Source: Loxodes magnus
Lineage: Eukaryota; Ciliophora; Karyorelictea; Loxodida; Loxodidae
Assembly: GCA_946699065.1 (NCBI GenBank)
Contig: CAMPDV010000078.1
Location: 1-64,000 of the forward strand
Direction of reading: 5' to 3'
DNA: 64,000 nucleotides
Below are positions 12,113 through 23,008 of this stretch, one piece after another (the stretch's first letter is position 1; every line of letters starts with the position of its first letter). The translations under genes and the position numbers were made by a program. The notes beneath the pieces are model-generated. The model had not been told where the DNA came from and searched no databases. It saw only the letters and a list, made by a program, of their open reading frames with translations.

Positions 12113-12993
12113 ATGAAGAGAGAAATTTTCGCGTAATTCGGAATAGATGTCACTAAATATGAAATCATTCCTAACTTAATTCGATTGAGATATATAAATA
12201 AATAGAAACTATTTTATGATTTTCAAATCTTAAGAAGACTTATTCTCTATAGAATAAATAATTTTATTAACAAGAAATTAACATTGAAAGAACTTATAAA
12301 AGCGATACTTTCATAAAAAAGTATAAAATGAGATACTGTTTATATCTGGAGGATTTTAGAGCTGTAGATTTACTATATATTCATCAAAAAAAACAGAAAA
12401 TTATTAAATGTAATTTGAAAGAAGTACTCATAAAACTCATAAAATCAATTTTAATAAAAGGAATCTAATTTATATCATTTCAGGGTCTAATTCTATTGAT
12501 AACGATTAATGATTTCATGTGGCAGAATATGAAGCATTCAATATAAGCAAAAATAATTTTAACAGTATTTAAGCTATCTAAATTCCAGTTAATTTTTTTG
12601 GATGTGACTAACATAATAAATAGGTTATGTATTTGGTGGATTTAATTAGTAATAAAATTATTGTAAGGAAATTTAAGTATACGATATAATTAGCAATGAA
12701 TGGAAAATAAGTAATTTACATCTATTTAAAGGTGGATTATTCTCAGCAATATTTATTCCTCAAATAAAGGCTTTTCTAATATATGCAAACTAAAAATAAT
12801 TAGATACCTTACTATTTGATTTTTAATCTATTCAAATTAAAGGCTAGCCATATCCAATGAATTTGAGTGCTTAATGTGATAATAGAAAACCAGTTCTAAG
12901 CAAAAATTAGGATTTTTAATTCAATCTTGATAATATGCTATATAATTATGATCTGAGTACTAAAAAGTGGAATCTGATCCAGTGGGATTGGTA
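12113..12993 (+). pseudogene. Kelch-repeat protein, copy A (frameshifted)
   Basis: Comparison with copy B reveals kelch blades. One reads LFISGGFQSC, a second IYIISGSNSIDNDQW, a third YVFGGF followed by VYDIISNEWK, and a last one ends MLYNYDLSTKKWNLIQW. These are the hydrophobic-GG and Y-D-x-W patterns of kelch beta-propellers, which usually mediate protein binding. A start is possible at 12113 (MKREIFAQFGIDVTKYE). The frame slips near 12195, 12320 and 12622 relative to copy B, so copy A cannot be read through as it stands. TAA/TAG are Gln and TGA is Trp within the blades. It is either a pseudogene or an indel-bearing assembly of a live gene. Confidence 0.6.
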
Positions 12994-13834
12994 AACTTTG
13001 TAATGATTTGAAGTTTTATATATCTTAATATTTAGTTTTTAATTTAAAATAAATGTATATAATCTATTAGAAGATTAAGTATAAATTATGTTTGAACTAA
13101 GTTTATAGCTGTTTTTGAATTAAATGAATTAAAAGTATTTGGTTAATTTAAATGAATTTCTTGATAGTTATTAGTATTAAACAATTTGTAATCCATTTAT
13201 ATTTGGTTTTAATCCTTGTTATAAATTGAGTAAATTTAGGTTTTATTTAATTTAAATGATGTCTCTTTTTAAATAAAGCTATAAAAGATATTAAATAAGC
13301 ATTCTATTTTTAACTATAGAATAAAAATATTTAGATGTATATATAAAGCTTGATTAAGCTTTAATAATATCCTGACACTTATTATATGTTTTATTCTATA
13401 AACAAATCTACCATTAAAATACTTGGATACATTTTTTAATTTCTTAATAGCAGTTTTAACAAGCATAATGCTTAATATAGATAGACTCTTTTTTAGAAAT
13501 AATTTACAATAGCCTTTTGATTAATCACAAATAATATAAACTTTATATAATCTTAATAGATTAAAAGTTTAGTGCTAAGATAAAAATAACAAATTAGCCT
13601 ATATTAAAGTTCTTATTTATTCTGAGATAGTTTTTAGTTATTACCTTATGCAAGTAAATCCATTCTATTATATCAAAGAAATATTACACTAATTATTATT
13701 AAATATAATAGTATCATGATAATGCTGCTTTATATACTTATAAAGCACCTCACCACTATTTATAAGTTTTATTATACATAACTACATTAATATATCAATT
13801 CTGCTATTTAATCAAATGTATATAATCAAACATT

Positions 13835-14551
13835 ATGCTTAAATCCCTATAAGCAACATATAGTTATATACCTATTTACCATCAATTTACTAATTATATA
13901 ACTGTAACACCTAATTATTTTATGCCTTATTCTTAAATTACCTTATTAACAACTGTCTAATCAACAAAATACAACTTAAACATTCAATTCTTAAAGAGTT
14001 AAATACCCTTCAATTATACTTATACCTAGTCACTTTTTATGCCTTATAATGAAAATGCTCACTAAGCTACCATATTTAATAATTATAATATTATCTTTTA
14101 GAAAACATTCAATAGAGTGAAGTGACGGAGAAAATACCGCAAATTTTCTAGTGGAGGAAAGTTTAAGGCAATCAGCTTCTAATTTATTTGTGATATGCAT
14201 TTCAATAATATACAATTACTTGCTACTATTCAGGCACCAGTTAAACTTAGTAATTGAAATCAACAATTTTAAGATATGGAATTTTAAATTTACCAAAAAA
14301 GTGAGAATTACATTCCAATAGAATAATTAAGTAATATTAAAATCAGAATATTTAAAGAGGAAGATTTAGAAAACACTAAAATTATATTAAAATAAAAGAA
14401 AAAATCTGATTCTTCTAAGTTAAGACAAAGAAATAATTAGAATCTATTAAAATCATTTTAATCTTCAATTATAAAAAATTTAAATCACATTCCACTAAAA
14501 CAATTTCTCTACTAGTTTATCTAAAAACAAAGGATAAACTTTTGCTTATAA
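13835..14551 (+). CDS. Tyr/Pro-rich protein with conserved basic C-terminal domain, copy A
   Basis: A 239-codon frame from the ATG at 13835 is unbroken. The first 70 residues are rich in Tyr, Pro, Asn and Thr with repeated NY(F)MPY-like motifs. A basic segment, VKWRRKYRKFSSGGKF, follows near residue 95, then CDMHFNNIQLLATIQAPVKL, and an acidic/Lys/Gln tail. The C-terminal half is preserved in block B at the protein level with mostly conservative changes, which supports coding. The function is not recognised. The antisense standard-code ORF at 14030-14215 is a shadow. The true end may be this TAA or a TGA about 65 bases further on. Confidence 0.55.
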
Positions 14552-14700
14552 ATATAATCTAAATAATTAGATATTAGATCTTTGTTTAAACTTAATGCTT
14601 TATGCATTTAATTAACTGAAGATAAAATTTAGGCATATAAATAATAAAAACTAAAATCAAACTTTCAATACTAAATTTTAAAATAAAATTCTTCGTTTTG

Positions 14701-15740
14701 TCATTCTGTATCAGGTATTTCTTTTTCATTTGGTTCTTAGTGAATTTGTCTTACAACTGTATTTAAATGGAATATTTAATTCTTTTATTTATTGATTTAA
14801 TTTTTTAACTGCCACTAGTCTTTAACTTTATTGTTTGTTAAGCTATTTTTATAATTCAATCACTTAAGTTTCAAGATGATATATTAATTTTTTCTGTCTT
14901 TCTTCTTTTCTTTAGCTTTACAGAAGATATATTCCTTGTTATATTTCCAATTCAACTTTTTAAATTTATCTCTTCCATCTAACTCAGATAATTTATTTAT
15001 AGCATATATCTTCAATGCATCACAGTTCACTTTAACTTCTTCTTCCTTGAATGGTACTTTTTAAACAAGATTCTTTACTACTAAATATATGTTTAAGTAT
15101 TAACTTATTCAAACTATACTTGAAATACTACTCTCTTTTATTCTTTACTTCCTGTTCTTCCTGTTCTTCCTTACCCAGACTTTACTATATTTCCATTAAT
15201 TTTTTAAATATCTCATTGATATTAATAATTAAATTCCTATGCTATCAATTATCCTTTGTAAGCAGCATCCAATTATCAATTCTTTCAAATTTTTGAGCAA
15301 GATGCGAATTGAAATTTTTAAGTTAAATTTCAATATACTTTAGCAATTTCAACCCACGCTTAGTTTTCCAATATTTATTCAACGTTTTCTGTAAAACTTG
15401 TGCATTTAATTTGTTTTAGTTATCCTATTTATTCTTATACTTAATTACCTTCACAATCTTACTAAACTTTTCTGTTAGTACTCTTAAATTTTCTAAATCA
15501 CAATTGGCATTTCCAAAGCTAAGAATTAATATATCAACATATTTTTACTAGGCTATTTATGAAAATTATTTATAAAACTCTAGATCTTTTAAGCATTCGC
15601 TTGGCAAGCTATCAGTTGTTACAATTATTTTTTGATCTATGACTTCCCTCACTAGCCTCTATAAATAGCTAAAAAGATAGCAGAATCTAAGGCAGAAAGG
15701 GCTCCTACTTTAATTTAGTCTATCTTATCAAGAAGAACAT
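14701..15740 (-). pseudogene. Gene X, copy A (5'-truncated by the block edge)
   Basis: The minus strand encodes a Lys/Leu/Asn-rich, largely helical protein. Recognisable stretches are EVIDQKIIVTTDSLPSEC, QQKYVDILILSFGNANCDLE, KTKRGLKLLKYIEIQLKNFN, a basic-acidic coil KEEQEEQEVKNKREQYF, and a tail ending NEKEIPDTE before a TGA at 14701-14703. The leucine pattern hints at leucine-rich-repeat-like packing, but no family is certain. The N-terminal part present in block B is missing because similarity stops at 15740. Two frame slips relative to copy B are visible, one in the T-run near 15058 and one near 15660. Confidence 0.55.
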
Positions 15741-18178
15741 TGAAATGTCTTTATGGAAGAGAATTAAATTTCGATGATTTTATTGATAAAGGAGAAAGTT
15801 TTATTGAAATGGACTGTAGTCTTTAATACTATTCGTTTAAGCATAAGGTCTATTTTATTTTAGCTTTGGCTAGTTAGTTAACTTTTATTCCATCTGCTAT
15901 ACTAGCCATGCCACATTGGCAAGATATATACCACTTTTCTTTTAACGTTAAATAAAAGCCAAATTATATCTTTTTCTATATTTTTACTCAAGTAGCATTA
16001 AGCTGCTTGAAGTACTGGAAAGAAGATCTCTATGGATTCCTTTATATCTCAATTATGTTCGTTTTTACAATCTCTCACTTTTTAGCCAAACATTGCAATT
16101 ATCAACTTCTAAACTGGTGAATTGGAATAAGACTCAGATTAGTAACTTGGACAATGGTATTTGTTCATCTTACTAGAATAGTAGATAATTCCAAAGCTCG
16201 CCTAGCTTTTGTTATTGTTCTGGGAGTAGGAGATTTCTTAATACTAGTAATTGCTAAATTTTTAGGTAATTAGAAAAACAAAATTTGGCTTAAATGAGAC
16301 ACTCCTGATAAAATAATGCTCTTTAAGTTTGCTTATAGATGTGGAGCATAAGTATCGATGCTTGATAGTAATTTATAGAAATAAAAGTAAAGACTAAAAC
16401 TAAAGAATACTTATGTAAACTATGAAAGAGTGCCTTAAGATAACTCAACATTATACTCTAATTAAATTATGCTAAACCCAACCAATCTATCCTTAAATAA
16501 CAACTAAAACCTTCATCCTTCTTAAACTGTCATTTAAAAAGAACAAAATTACTAAAACTTTCAAGAATCACAGGATAAAAGGTAATTTATTCATTTAGAT
16601 AAATGTAATAACAAGAAAAAGCACCTCAGTATCTAGAAACGCAGTTTTTATTTGTCGAGCATAAAACTCTCAAGCAGTAGTGTAAAGAGATCAACGAAAA
16701 AATTTGAAATTAACTTTTATAACTTAATAGAATAATTTCCTTTAAGCCTTCTTAATTTATAAGTCAAACTAGAATCATAACTTATTAAGTATTTTCATCT
16801 TATATTTCCAAAGTATTTTAGAGATAAACTAAAATAACTAAATAAAAGCTTATTACTATTACTTTTTCTATCTATCTCGATAACAATAAATTTAGGCTAC
16901 TGAAATAAAGATATCACTGAGACGAAGATATATTATTTAAGCTATACTTAAGGGTTATGTATTAAACATCTATTTTAATTTAGAATTTATTGGAAAGTTA
17001 CTAAATAGCTATATTTTTAGTATCTCTATAAAGCTTTTAAATAATAAATATCATTAGTCTAGCTAAGCTTTAGAGCCTATCTAAAAAATAGATATAAAGA
17101 TATGAGATTTGATTTATCAATTCCTAGTTAATGTATTTTAAGTATTGCTTACTTAATATTAAACTGACTCTATTATAAGTGGAATCTACTTCTCAGAAAT
17201 GATGGATTGGTATTCGATTTAAATAATTGGAAATGAGTAGATATTTTTATTTCTTTGAAGAAGAGGTGGATTTACTTTGATTAAAGTGATGAAAGGAATT
17301 GCTTAAACTAATTTAAATTATACTTTGATAATATCAACTAAAGAGGAAAATAAAAACTATATATTGATGTCAAGTGATTCTAAATTAACCAAGTCAAAAT
17401 GCATACGAAAATTACCATTACAAAGCTTATCTCTCTTAAATGAGTCTGAGATTCTAAAAAAAGTGTAAATTATAGGAAATAAATTTATTGATAAATGACC
17501 ACCATGCTAATTGCAAGATTTATTGATACTTCACAACAAATTTTTTAGGATATCCGTTCTTATTACTACTTATTCTTAAAGACTAATAAAATAAATTTCA
17601 ATCTATTTTAGTAAAAATGATTCATCTAGAAATAAAACTATTTAATTAATTAGACTGAATTTGCTTACACTGCTATATAGCAAAAAAGAATTAATATTAT
17701 CTATTTTATTAAAGCTTCTAGTTCTTTTATAGTTGAGCTTTTGCATAACTTTAAATATAAGCATATGCTTAAGATGGAGGAAGTAAAAGAATTAGGCAAT
17801 GTGTAAATTCTAGTTTCAGATGATTTAAATTTAGAGCAGTTAAGTAAAGAACTTGTTTAATATATTGCTTGGAAAGTATTTTAGAAAGCTAAAGAATACA
17901 ACTAAAATTATTATGGGCTATTTCATTAAGAAGCAAGTATCTTTGGTAATATAATGGAATAGCAAAATACTTCTATTATTTTATTAACTTCAACTAGAAT
18001 ATTGCCTAAAAACATTTTCAGTACAACTTAATTTACCATTGAAATCTTTATTTAAAAGCAAAGACTAAAAATCTTGTTGATACACCTATTTGAAAGTTCC
18101 ATTTAAAATCTTTCCTAAGATAAAGTTATTTTGGCTTTAATCTTAAGAAATTAAATTCCATCTAAATTAAAAAAATGA
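15740..18178 (+). pseudogene. 5'-truncated receptor paralogue with intact 813-codon open frame
   Basis: Directly at the edge of block A a frame opens in mid-protein: KCLYGRELNFDDFIDKGESF matches KCLKGQDLNIDNFIDKHESF of the receptor at 3299. Further matching segments are AMPHWQD, the LYGFLYISIMF membrane segment, LKWDTPDKIML and FAYRCGAQ. Five to six hydrophobic segments are followed by a Gln/Asn/Ser-rich tail and a long cytoplasmic-looking region (INFYNLIEQFPLSLLNLQ, then KRWIYFDQSDERNCLNQF and EEVKELGNVQILVSDDL). The frame is uninterrupted to a TGA at 18176-18178, with numerous TGA(Trp) and TAA/TAG(Gln) codons. The signal peptide and PBP modules are absent, and no start codon or upstream exon is visible. 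It diverges clearly from the first receptor, so the two were tandem paralogues before block A arrived. Confidence 0.65.
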
Positions 18179-19300
18179 AAAAGCTAAGTTGCTAATTTAA
18201 AGTAGAAACTTAAGGCTTAATATCTAATAATGCTAAACATTATTTTTATCTTTCATTGTATAATGATATAATATAAAGAGTTTCTCTTTATCTTAATATT
18301 TTAAACGATATAATTTTATGGCTTGCATCTTAACTAGATGTATTATCTTGTGAGTGCTTTAAATATTTATCATTGCTTTAATATATAAATACAATTGTTC
18401 TTCCTTTATAGAATTAACTAGCATACTTATAACAAAAATAAATCAAATCTCCTTAATTTAGAAATAGATGATTGCTATCCTAATTTCAGTATAATTATCG
18501 AATTCTTTAAGTTATGTTCTAGCTTATAAAATGAAAATAGCTTTTAAGCTAATTAGAAAATGGTCTAACTATATAGTTAATCATTCATTTCTAAAGTTAT
18601 ATTTTTCTAATAAGCTTTAAATCATAAAATTAACTCTTACTTCCTTCCAAGATTGTTGTCTTATAAACAAAATCTATCTCTTTTGCTTATCGCATTTTTA
18701 AGATATTCTAGAGTATCTTTTCTGAATGGACTACTATAATCCTAAAATGAATTAACTAGGAAATAGCTAAAGCTGAAAATAATAAAAGCACTGAGGAGTA
18801 TTGATTTTATAGCAGTATTATGAAATACTCTTTAGAGTTGGAGTTAGTACTTGATTGGAATCTATACTACATTAGTTACTTTTACTTTAGTCTTAAATTC
18901 CCCAGAATCATGTTTTCGCTATGTCCAATAACAAAATCACATTTAGCACTATAAATAATATAAAATAATTACTAAACAAAAGATTCTAAATATCGTAGTC
19001 ACTAAAATTATTAAGATAGAAAAGAATAGAAACTTTTAAGATTACAGCTTGATATTTCAACTCATCTACTTTATATGCATTAAGAAGTGTTTCCATAATC
19101 TTAAATTTTTTAAAATAATTTATTTTAAAATTACAAAGAGTAAATATAAGTAAGAAATAGATTTTAATTAATAAACTATTTCTTATTACTATTTCGTTCA
19201 AATTTCTTAAATAAAACTTTCCTCTTTTAGTATTTGCAAAAATAATTTAATACTTAAAATTAATGTTTATTCTAGGTTCTTATATTTTAGGATTACTTTA
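18179..19300. other. Possible continuation of the receptor tail, then AT-rich sequence
   Basis: Between about 18465 and 18940 the plus strand has a protein-like frame (DDCYPNFSIIIEFFKLCSSL, later LRSIDFIAVLWNTLQSW and VLNSPESCFRYV). It could be the C-terminal continuation of the preceding gene after a frame slip or intron. From about 18950 to 19300 nothing is supported. Confidence 0.3.
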
Positions 19301-19302
19301 TT

Positions 19303-19674
<372 letters not shown>

Positions 19675-19914
19675 TGATTATAGAGCGCGTAGCACTCTCA
19701 TTGGTGCGCAGCTCTTTAAAAAAAATGTTTCATACTGACAAGAATGTTTGTTACTGATAAAATTATCAGATACTGATAAACCTTGTTCAATACTGGTATA
19801 ATTATTCAGTACTGATAAAAATGTTCAATACTGATATAATTTTAGAATACTCGTAATCTTTAATACTTGCTGGAGGTCCAAGAACATGGCAGGATTGTGT
19901 CTCATTGCATCAAC

Positions 19915-19972
19915 AAAGCAGAGGACGACATTGTCAATTATGGGTACTTAACTTCCTCAACTTCTGATGAAG
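19915..19972. repeat. Structured 58-bp block, copy 1
   Basis: It shares AAAGCAGAGGA, ATTATGGGTACTTAACTTCC and TCTGATGAAG with copy 2 at 20073-20131. The two differ at about ten positions. Confidence 0.8.
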
Positions 19973-20072
19973 CTCGCAGTATTATTTCTTTTTAGTTCCA
20001 GAATTAAAAATAAACGAAGCCAAGCCAAGCCAGTGTCGAAGGTCTAAGAATCTTATGTCTCGAGGCCAAACC

Positions 20073-20131
20073 AAAGCAGAGGAAGACATAAGTCGATTAT
20101 GGGTACTTAACTTCCCCAACCTCTGATGAAG
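20073..20131. repeat. Structured 59-bp block, copy 2
   Basis: Second copy of the block at 19915. It is enclosed by two exact 8-bp inverted repeats: TCGAAGGT (20036-20043) with ACCTTCGA (20147-20154), and CTTATGTC (20052-20059) with GACATAAG (20085-20092). This points to a folded RNA. Confidence 0.7.
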
Positions 20132-20332
20132 ATGACCTTGTTGTTCACCTTCGAACAACTATGGCGGTTTTAAAAAATAATTAAAAAAAATATTAATAAT
20201 ACTAAAGTTTCATAAAATTATTATTATTATTATTTTAGCTACGTGTTTTTTTAATTTCATAATATTGTTTAACGTATACTTACGTGGTTTTTGTATATAA
20301 GGAATTGTTTTTCTAAAAAATAATAATAAGAA

Positions 20333-22016
20333 ATGTCCTAGGTTGTTTAATGTCAATCTTGTAACGGAGATTTCGACGGTTAGGATAAGCTTCCCATGTT
20401 ATTGCCATGTAAGCATGATATGTGTTATCATTGCATTCATGATTAGTATCTAAAAACAAAAAGTATCAAATGTGCAAATTGTCAGCAAGTTTATAAGATT
20501 CATCCTTCAAAGTTGTAAGAAGACAGTTAGTTACTTAAGTATCTTGAGTAAAAGAGTATCATGGAGAGTATATCATTGTTGGAGAATCAATCACTGAGAT
20601 TGCGTTAAGCTTAGACTTAATTGTCTAAGGTCTTAATTACTTTCATCTAGTAGTTGATTAAGCACGTGAATAGTTACGTTTTAAAGGGCAATATTGACTT
20701 ATAAAGGTAGTTGTTTGACTAGGATCGATAAATATAGGAGTAGTTAAGGTTCTTAAAAATCTAGAGGTAAGTAATATCTATTTGTAATAACTATTAGTAA
20801 TAGCCATTAGAATTACTAAGGTTAGGATATTTCTAAGTATGAGTCTAAGGTGTTGAGATTGTTAGATGAGGTTTAGAGGATCATCGATGTGAGGGTATCG
20901 GTTAATGTTTACGAGGAGTTGGACAATTATAAGTTGATTAAAGAGTAAATGGTTAAGGAAGATGATTATTTGAGGAGTGAGATATAGAAGTTGAATGATT
21001 AAGTCTAGAATCAGTAATAATAGTTGACTTAGTTATAAGGTTAGTTGATCTAGTTCTAATAAGTTACGCCAGTAGTGTAGCTTAATTACCCAATTTCTCA
21101 ACCTTAGAAGAAGCCTCAGTAGGCAAAGAAATAGGATATCAGTATAACCATCGTATCGCCGAACAAGAAGACCTTAAGGCTCTAGGTCAAATAAGAAAAT
21201 ACGATAAAGTAGATAAAAGAATAAATCTAACAATAAACTAAGTTACGATCATGAACTCTCGACATCTTAAAGATCAATACTAAACTGAAGGACAATTAAT
21301 CAGTATCGAGTTTATAAATTGTCGATGGGGAATAGCTTCAAATGAGATATAGTAAGTTTAAAAGTTAAATGTATTATTAGATGGTAAGTTTACTATATAA
21401 ATAATTTTAGGAAGTATGTCACATTTTTAAAACATATAGTTAGTAGGTATTTTAATATTCTTTAAACATATAGTTAGTAAGTATTTTAATATTCTTTAAA
21501 CATATAGTTGGTAAGTATTTTAATATTCTTTAAACATATAGGATGTAAGTATTTTAATATTCTTTAAACATATAGGGAGTAAGTATTTTAATATTCTTTA
21601 AACATATAGTTGGTAAGTATTTTAATATTCTTTAAACATATAGTTCGTAAGTATTTTAATATTCTTTAAACAAATAGATTGTAAGTATTTTAATATTCTT
21701 TAAACATATAGATGGTAAGTATTTTAATATTCTTTAAACATATAGATGGTAAGTATTTTAATATTCTTTTAAACATATAGAAAGTAAGTATTTTAATTTT
21801 CCAAATAGAGTGTATTTATTAATATTGATAGTATGTAAGGTGTATTTATAGTTTTTTTTCTGTATTTTAGATCGTAGGTTTAGAATAATCAAAATAGGAG
21901 GTGAGTTATTAATAATGTTAAATAGAATGTATGTTAGTTTAAGGTAATTATAAAGGGGGTGAGTTAGTGTTTTAATGAGTTTAAAATAGGACGTGAGTAT
22001 CAATATAACATAGTGA
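20333..22016 (+). CDS. RING finger / coiled-coil / ubiquitin-like protein with 21 tiny introns
   Basis: Exon 1 (20333-20766) encodes a C3HC4 RING: Cys7, 10, 26, His28, Cys31, 34, 47, 50, with CKHDMCYHC in the middle. A coiled coil follows. A GTAAGT...TTAG intron of 31 bases (20767-20797) must be removed to stay in frame. Exon 2 then gives more coil, a Gln/Pro linker and a ubiquitin-like fold (ITIVSPNKKTLRLQV, NTIKQIKEQI, LDILKINTKLKDNQSV, LQIVDGEQLQMRYS). The frame can stop at the TAA at 21366. If TAA is Gln, it continues through MYYQM and then 19 one-codon exons (peptide ELLLDGLFIMMKSYIENGD) to a TGA at 22014, giving 359 residues. The likely role is an E3 ubiquitin ligase or adaptor. The N-terminus matches the RING-WD genes at 40334 and 43340. 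The RING and UBL calls are firm; the last 25 residues depend on the splicing model. Confidence 0.8.
20767..20797 (+). other. 31-nt spliceosomal-type intron
   Basis: It begins GTAAGT and ends CTATTAG. It lies exactly where the RING-side and UBL-side frames disagree, and its removal joins KIQ to SNSHQNYQ in one frame. It defines the local intron model (about 20-36 nt, GTRNGT...TAG). Confidence 0.75.
21384..22013 (+). repeat. Array of 20 intron-like units separated by exactly 3 nt
   Basis: Every unit starts GT(A/G) and ends AG. Lengths in order are 27, 26, nine of 31, 32, 25, 20, 36, 24, 25, 27, 31 and 21 nt. All 19 spacers between them are exactly three nucleotides. Units 3-12 (21443-21780) are near-identical copies of one 31-nt sequence beginning GTAAGTATTTTAATATTC; seven are identical. 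The remaining units differ from each other in sequence and length but keep splice-site consensus and the 3-nt spacing. Read as introns, the spacers are single-codon exons in the frame of the upstream ubiquitin-like domain. Read as plain DNA, the middle is a 34-bp tandem repeat whose only variable part is the 3-nt window. Confidence 0.8.
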
Positions 22017-22052
22017 TCGATTGGTGAGAGTGAGTGAATGACTTTAAATACT

Positions 22053-22220
22053 TAATTTAAACTCTACTTAATTTAAACTCTACTTAATTTAGCTTTACTT
22101 AATTTAATTTGAACTCTGCTTAATTTAAACTCTACTTAATTTAGCTTTACTTAATTTAATTTGAACTCTGCTTAATTTAAACTCTGCTTAATTTAAACTC
22201 TGCTTAATTTGAACTCTACT
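22053..22220. repeat. 16-bp minisatellite (CTTAATTTAAACTCTR) with 52-bp higher-order period
   Basis: About ten units. The variants CTTAATTTAGCTTTA and CTTAATTTAATTTGAACTCTG recur in the same order twice. It follows directly after the one-codon exon array. Confidence 0.8.
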
Positions 22221-22229
22221 AAACAAAAG

Positions 22230-23000
22230 TTTATTAATTAAGTATTTGTATATAAGGGGTATTAAAGGTATTAATGATTAATAATAGTATATTTGAGTAT
22301 ATCTAAATATATTTAATATATCTTTAATATATCTAAATATCTTTAATATATTTTTATTTATCATTTGAATATATATTATTGTGTTATATTATTATGAAGT
22401 TATATTATAATTGATATTATCATAATTGATATTATTATAATTGATATTTTAATTATATTTTTTTATTTATTTTTGATTTTGTATAAGGTTGTATGAGTGT
22501 GGAGAATGGGAATAAAAGGTATAAGTTATTTTATAATACTGTATTTTTAAGTATTGGATTTAGAATATTTAGTATTGTAGTTTAATAATATAAGTAGTTG
22601 TTAAGGATTTATTTTTTTTAAGGGTAAAGGTATATTTTTGAAGAGTAATTAGAGGAAGTGTATATTGTTTTTACTTTCTAAAAGTGATAAAAGTGATAAA
22701 AGTGATAAAAGTTGTAAAAGTGTAAAAAGGTAAAGAAAGTAAAAGGACAAGAATTGTGTAAATTAAGACTGAGATATTTTTTTTAAATAAAAGGAAGGAA
22801 GAGTGTAGTTGTAAAGAAATGAGAAAGATATGTTTTTAAAGAGTTTATAGAAAGTTATTTTTTTAATATGTATTAGATAATTTCTAAATTATTTAAAAGT
22901 ATTGAAAGTTGTTTAAATAATTAAAATAATTAAAAGTATTTAAAATAATTAAAATAATTAAAATAATTAATTTATTTGAATATAAGTTGTTTTTTGTTTA
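22230..23000. other. Low-complexity stretch
   Basis: It holds short tandem runs: ATAATTGATATT units near 22410-22450, AAAAGTGAT units near 22678-22720, and AAAATAATT units near 22915-22970. Between them is G- and A-rich sequence. No gene is recognised. Confidence 0.5.
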
Positions 23001-23008
23001 GAATTTGT

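Larger units (their letters stand above)
8339..15740. repeat. Block A: 7.4-kb segmental duplicate of block B (55564-62429)
   Basis: Both blocks begin with the same GAGGGTTTATAAGT stretch. They continue collinearly with many small indels and substitutions through a tRNA-Phe, a kelch gene, a Tyr/Pro-rich gene and gene X, and stop matching exactly after AGAAGAACAT (15740 / 62429). In B, gene X runs on past that point with a coherent protein sequence; in A it is cut. A is therefore the derived copy. Block A's left edge meets the open frame of the first receptor gene and its right edge meets a 5'-truncated receptor paralogue. Confidence 0.8.
19675..20170 (-). mobile_element. SINE-like element with 5S rRNA-like head and hairpin 3' end
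   Basis: Read on the minus strand, the head (20166 to 20106) has GCCATA, AAGGTGAA and GAAGTTAAG in the order and rough spacing of the 5' half of 5S rRNA, including the box A region. The interval is about 11 bases longer than in typical 5S, and no box C is evident. A second partial copy of the box-A block lies at 19915-19972. The body ends with a degenerate TACTGATAA minisatellite (about 19735-19860), then a 3' hairpin AGAGC...GCTCT with inner GCAC/GTGC pairs (19682-19715), then the (TTTA)n tail. A 5' polymerase III-type promoter, 3' hairpin and simple tail suggest a SINE. The region is richer in G+C than its surroundings. The 5S relation is by eye only. Confidence 0.45.

Noticed and set aside
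14030-14215. Standard-code minus-strand ORF, also seen at 60699-60935
   Set aside because: It is conserved only because the plus-strand Tyr/Pro-rich gene is conserved; the plus-strand reading explains the substitutions better.
21443-21780. 34-bp direct repeats with short variable spacers as a CRISPR array
   Set aside because: Spacers are 3 nt, the host is eukaryotic, and the units have splice-site ends and neighbours of unrelated sequence with the same spacing.
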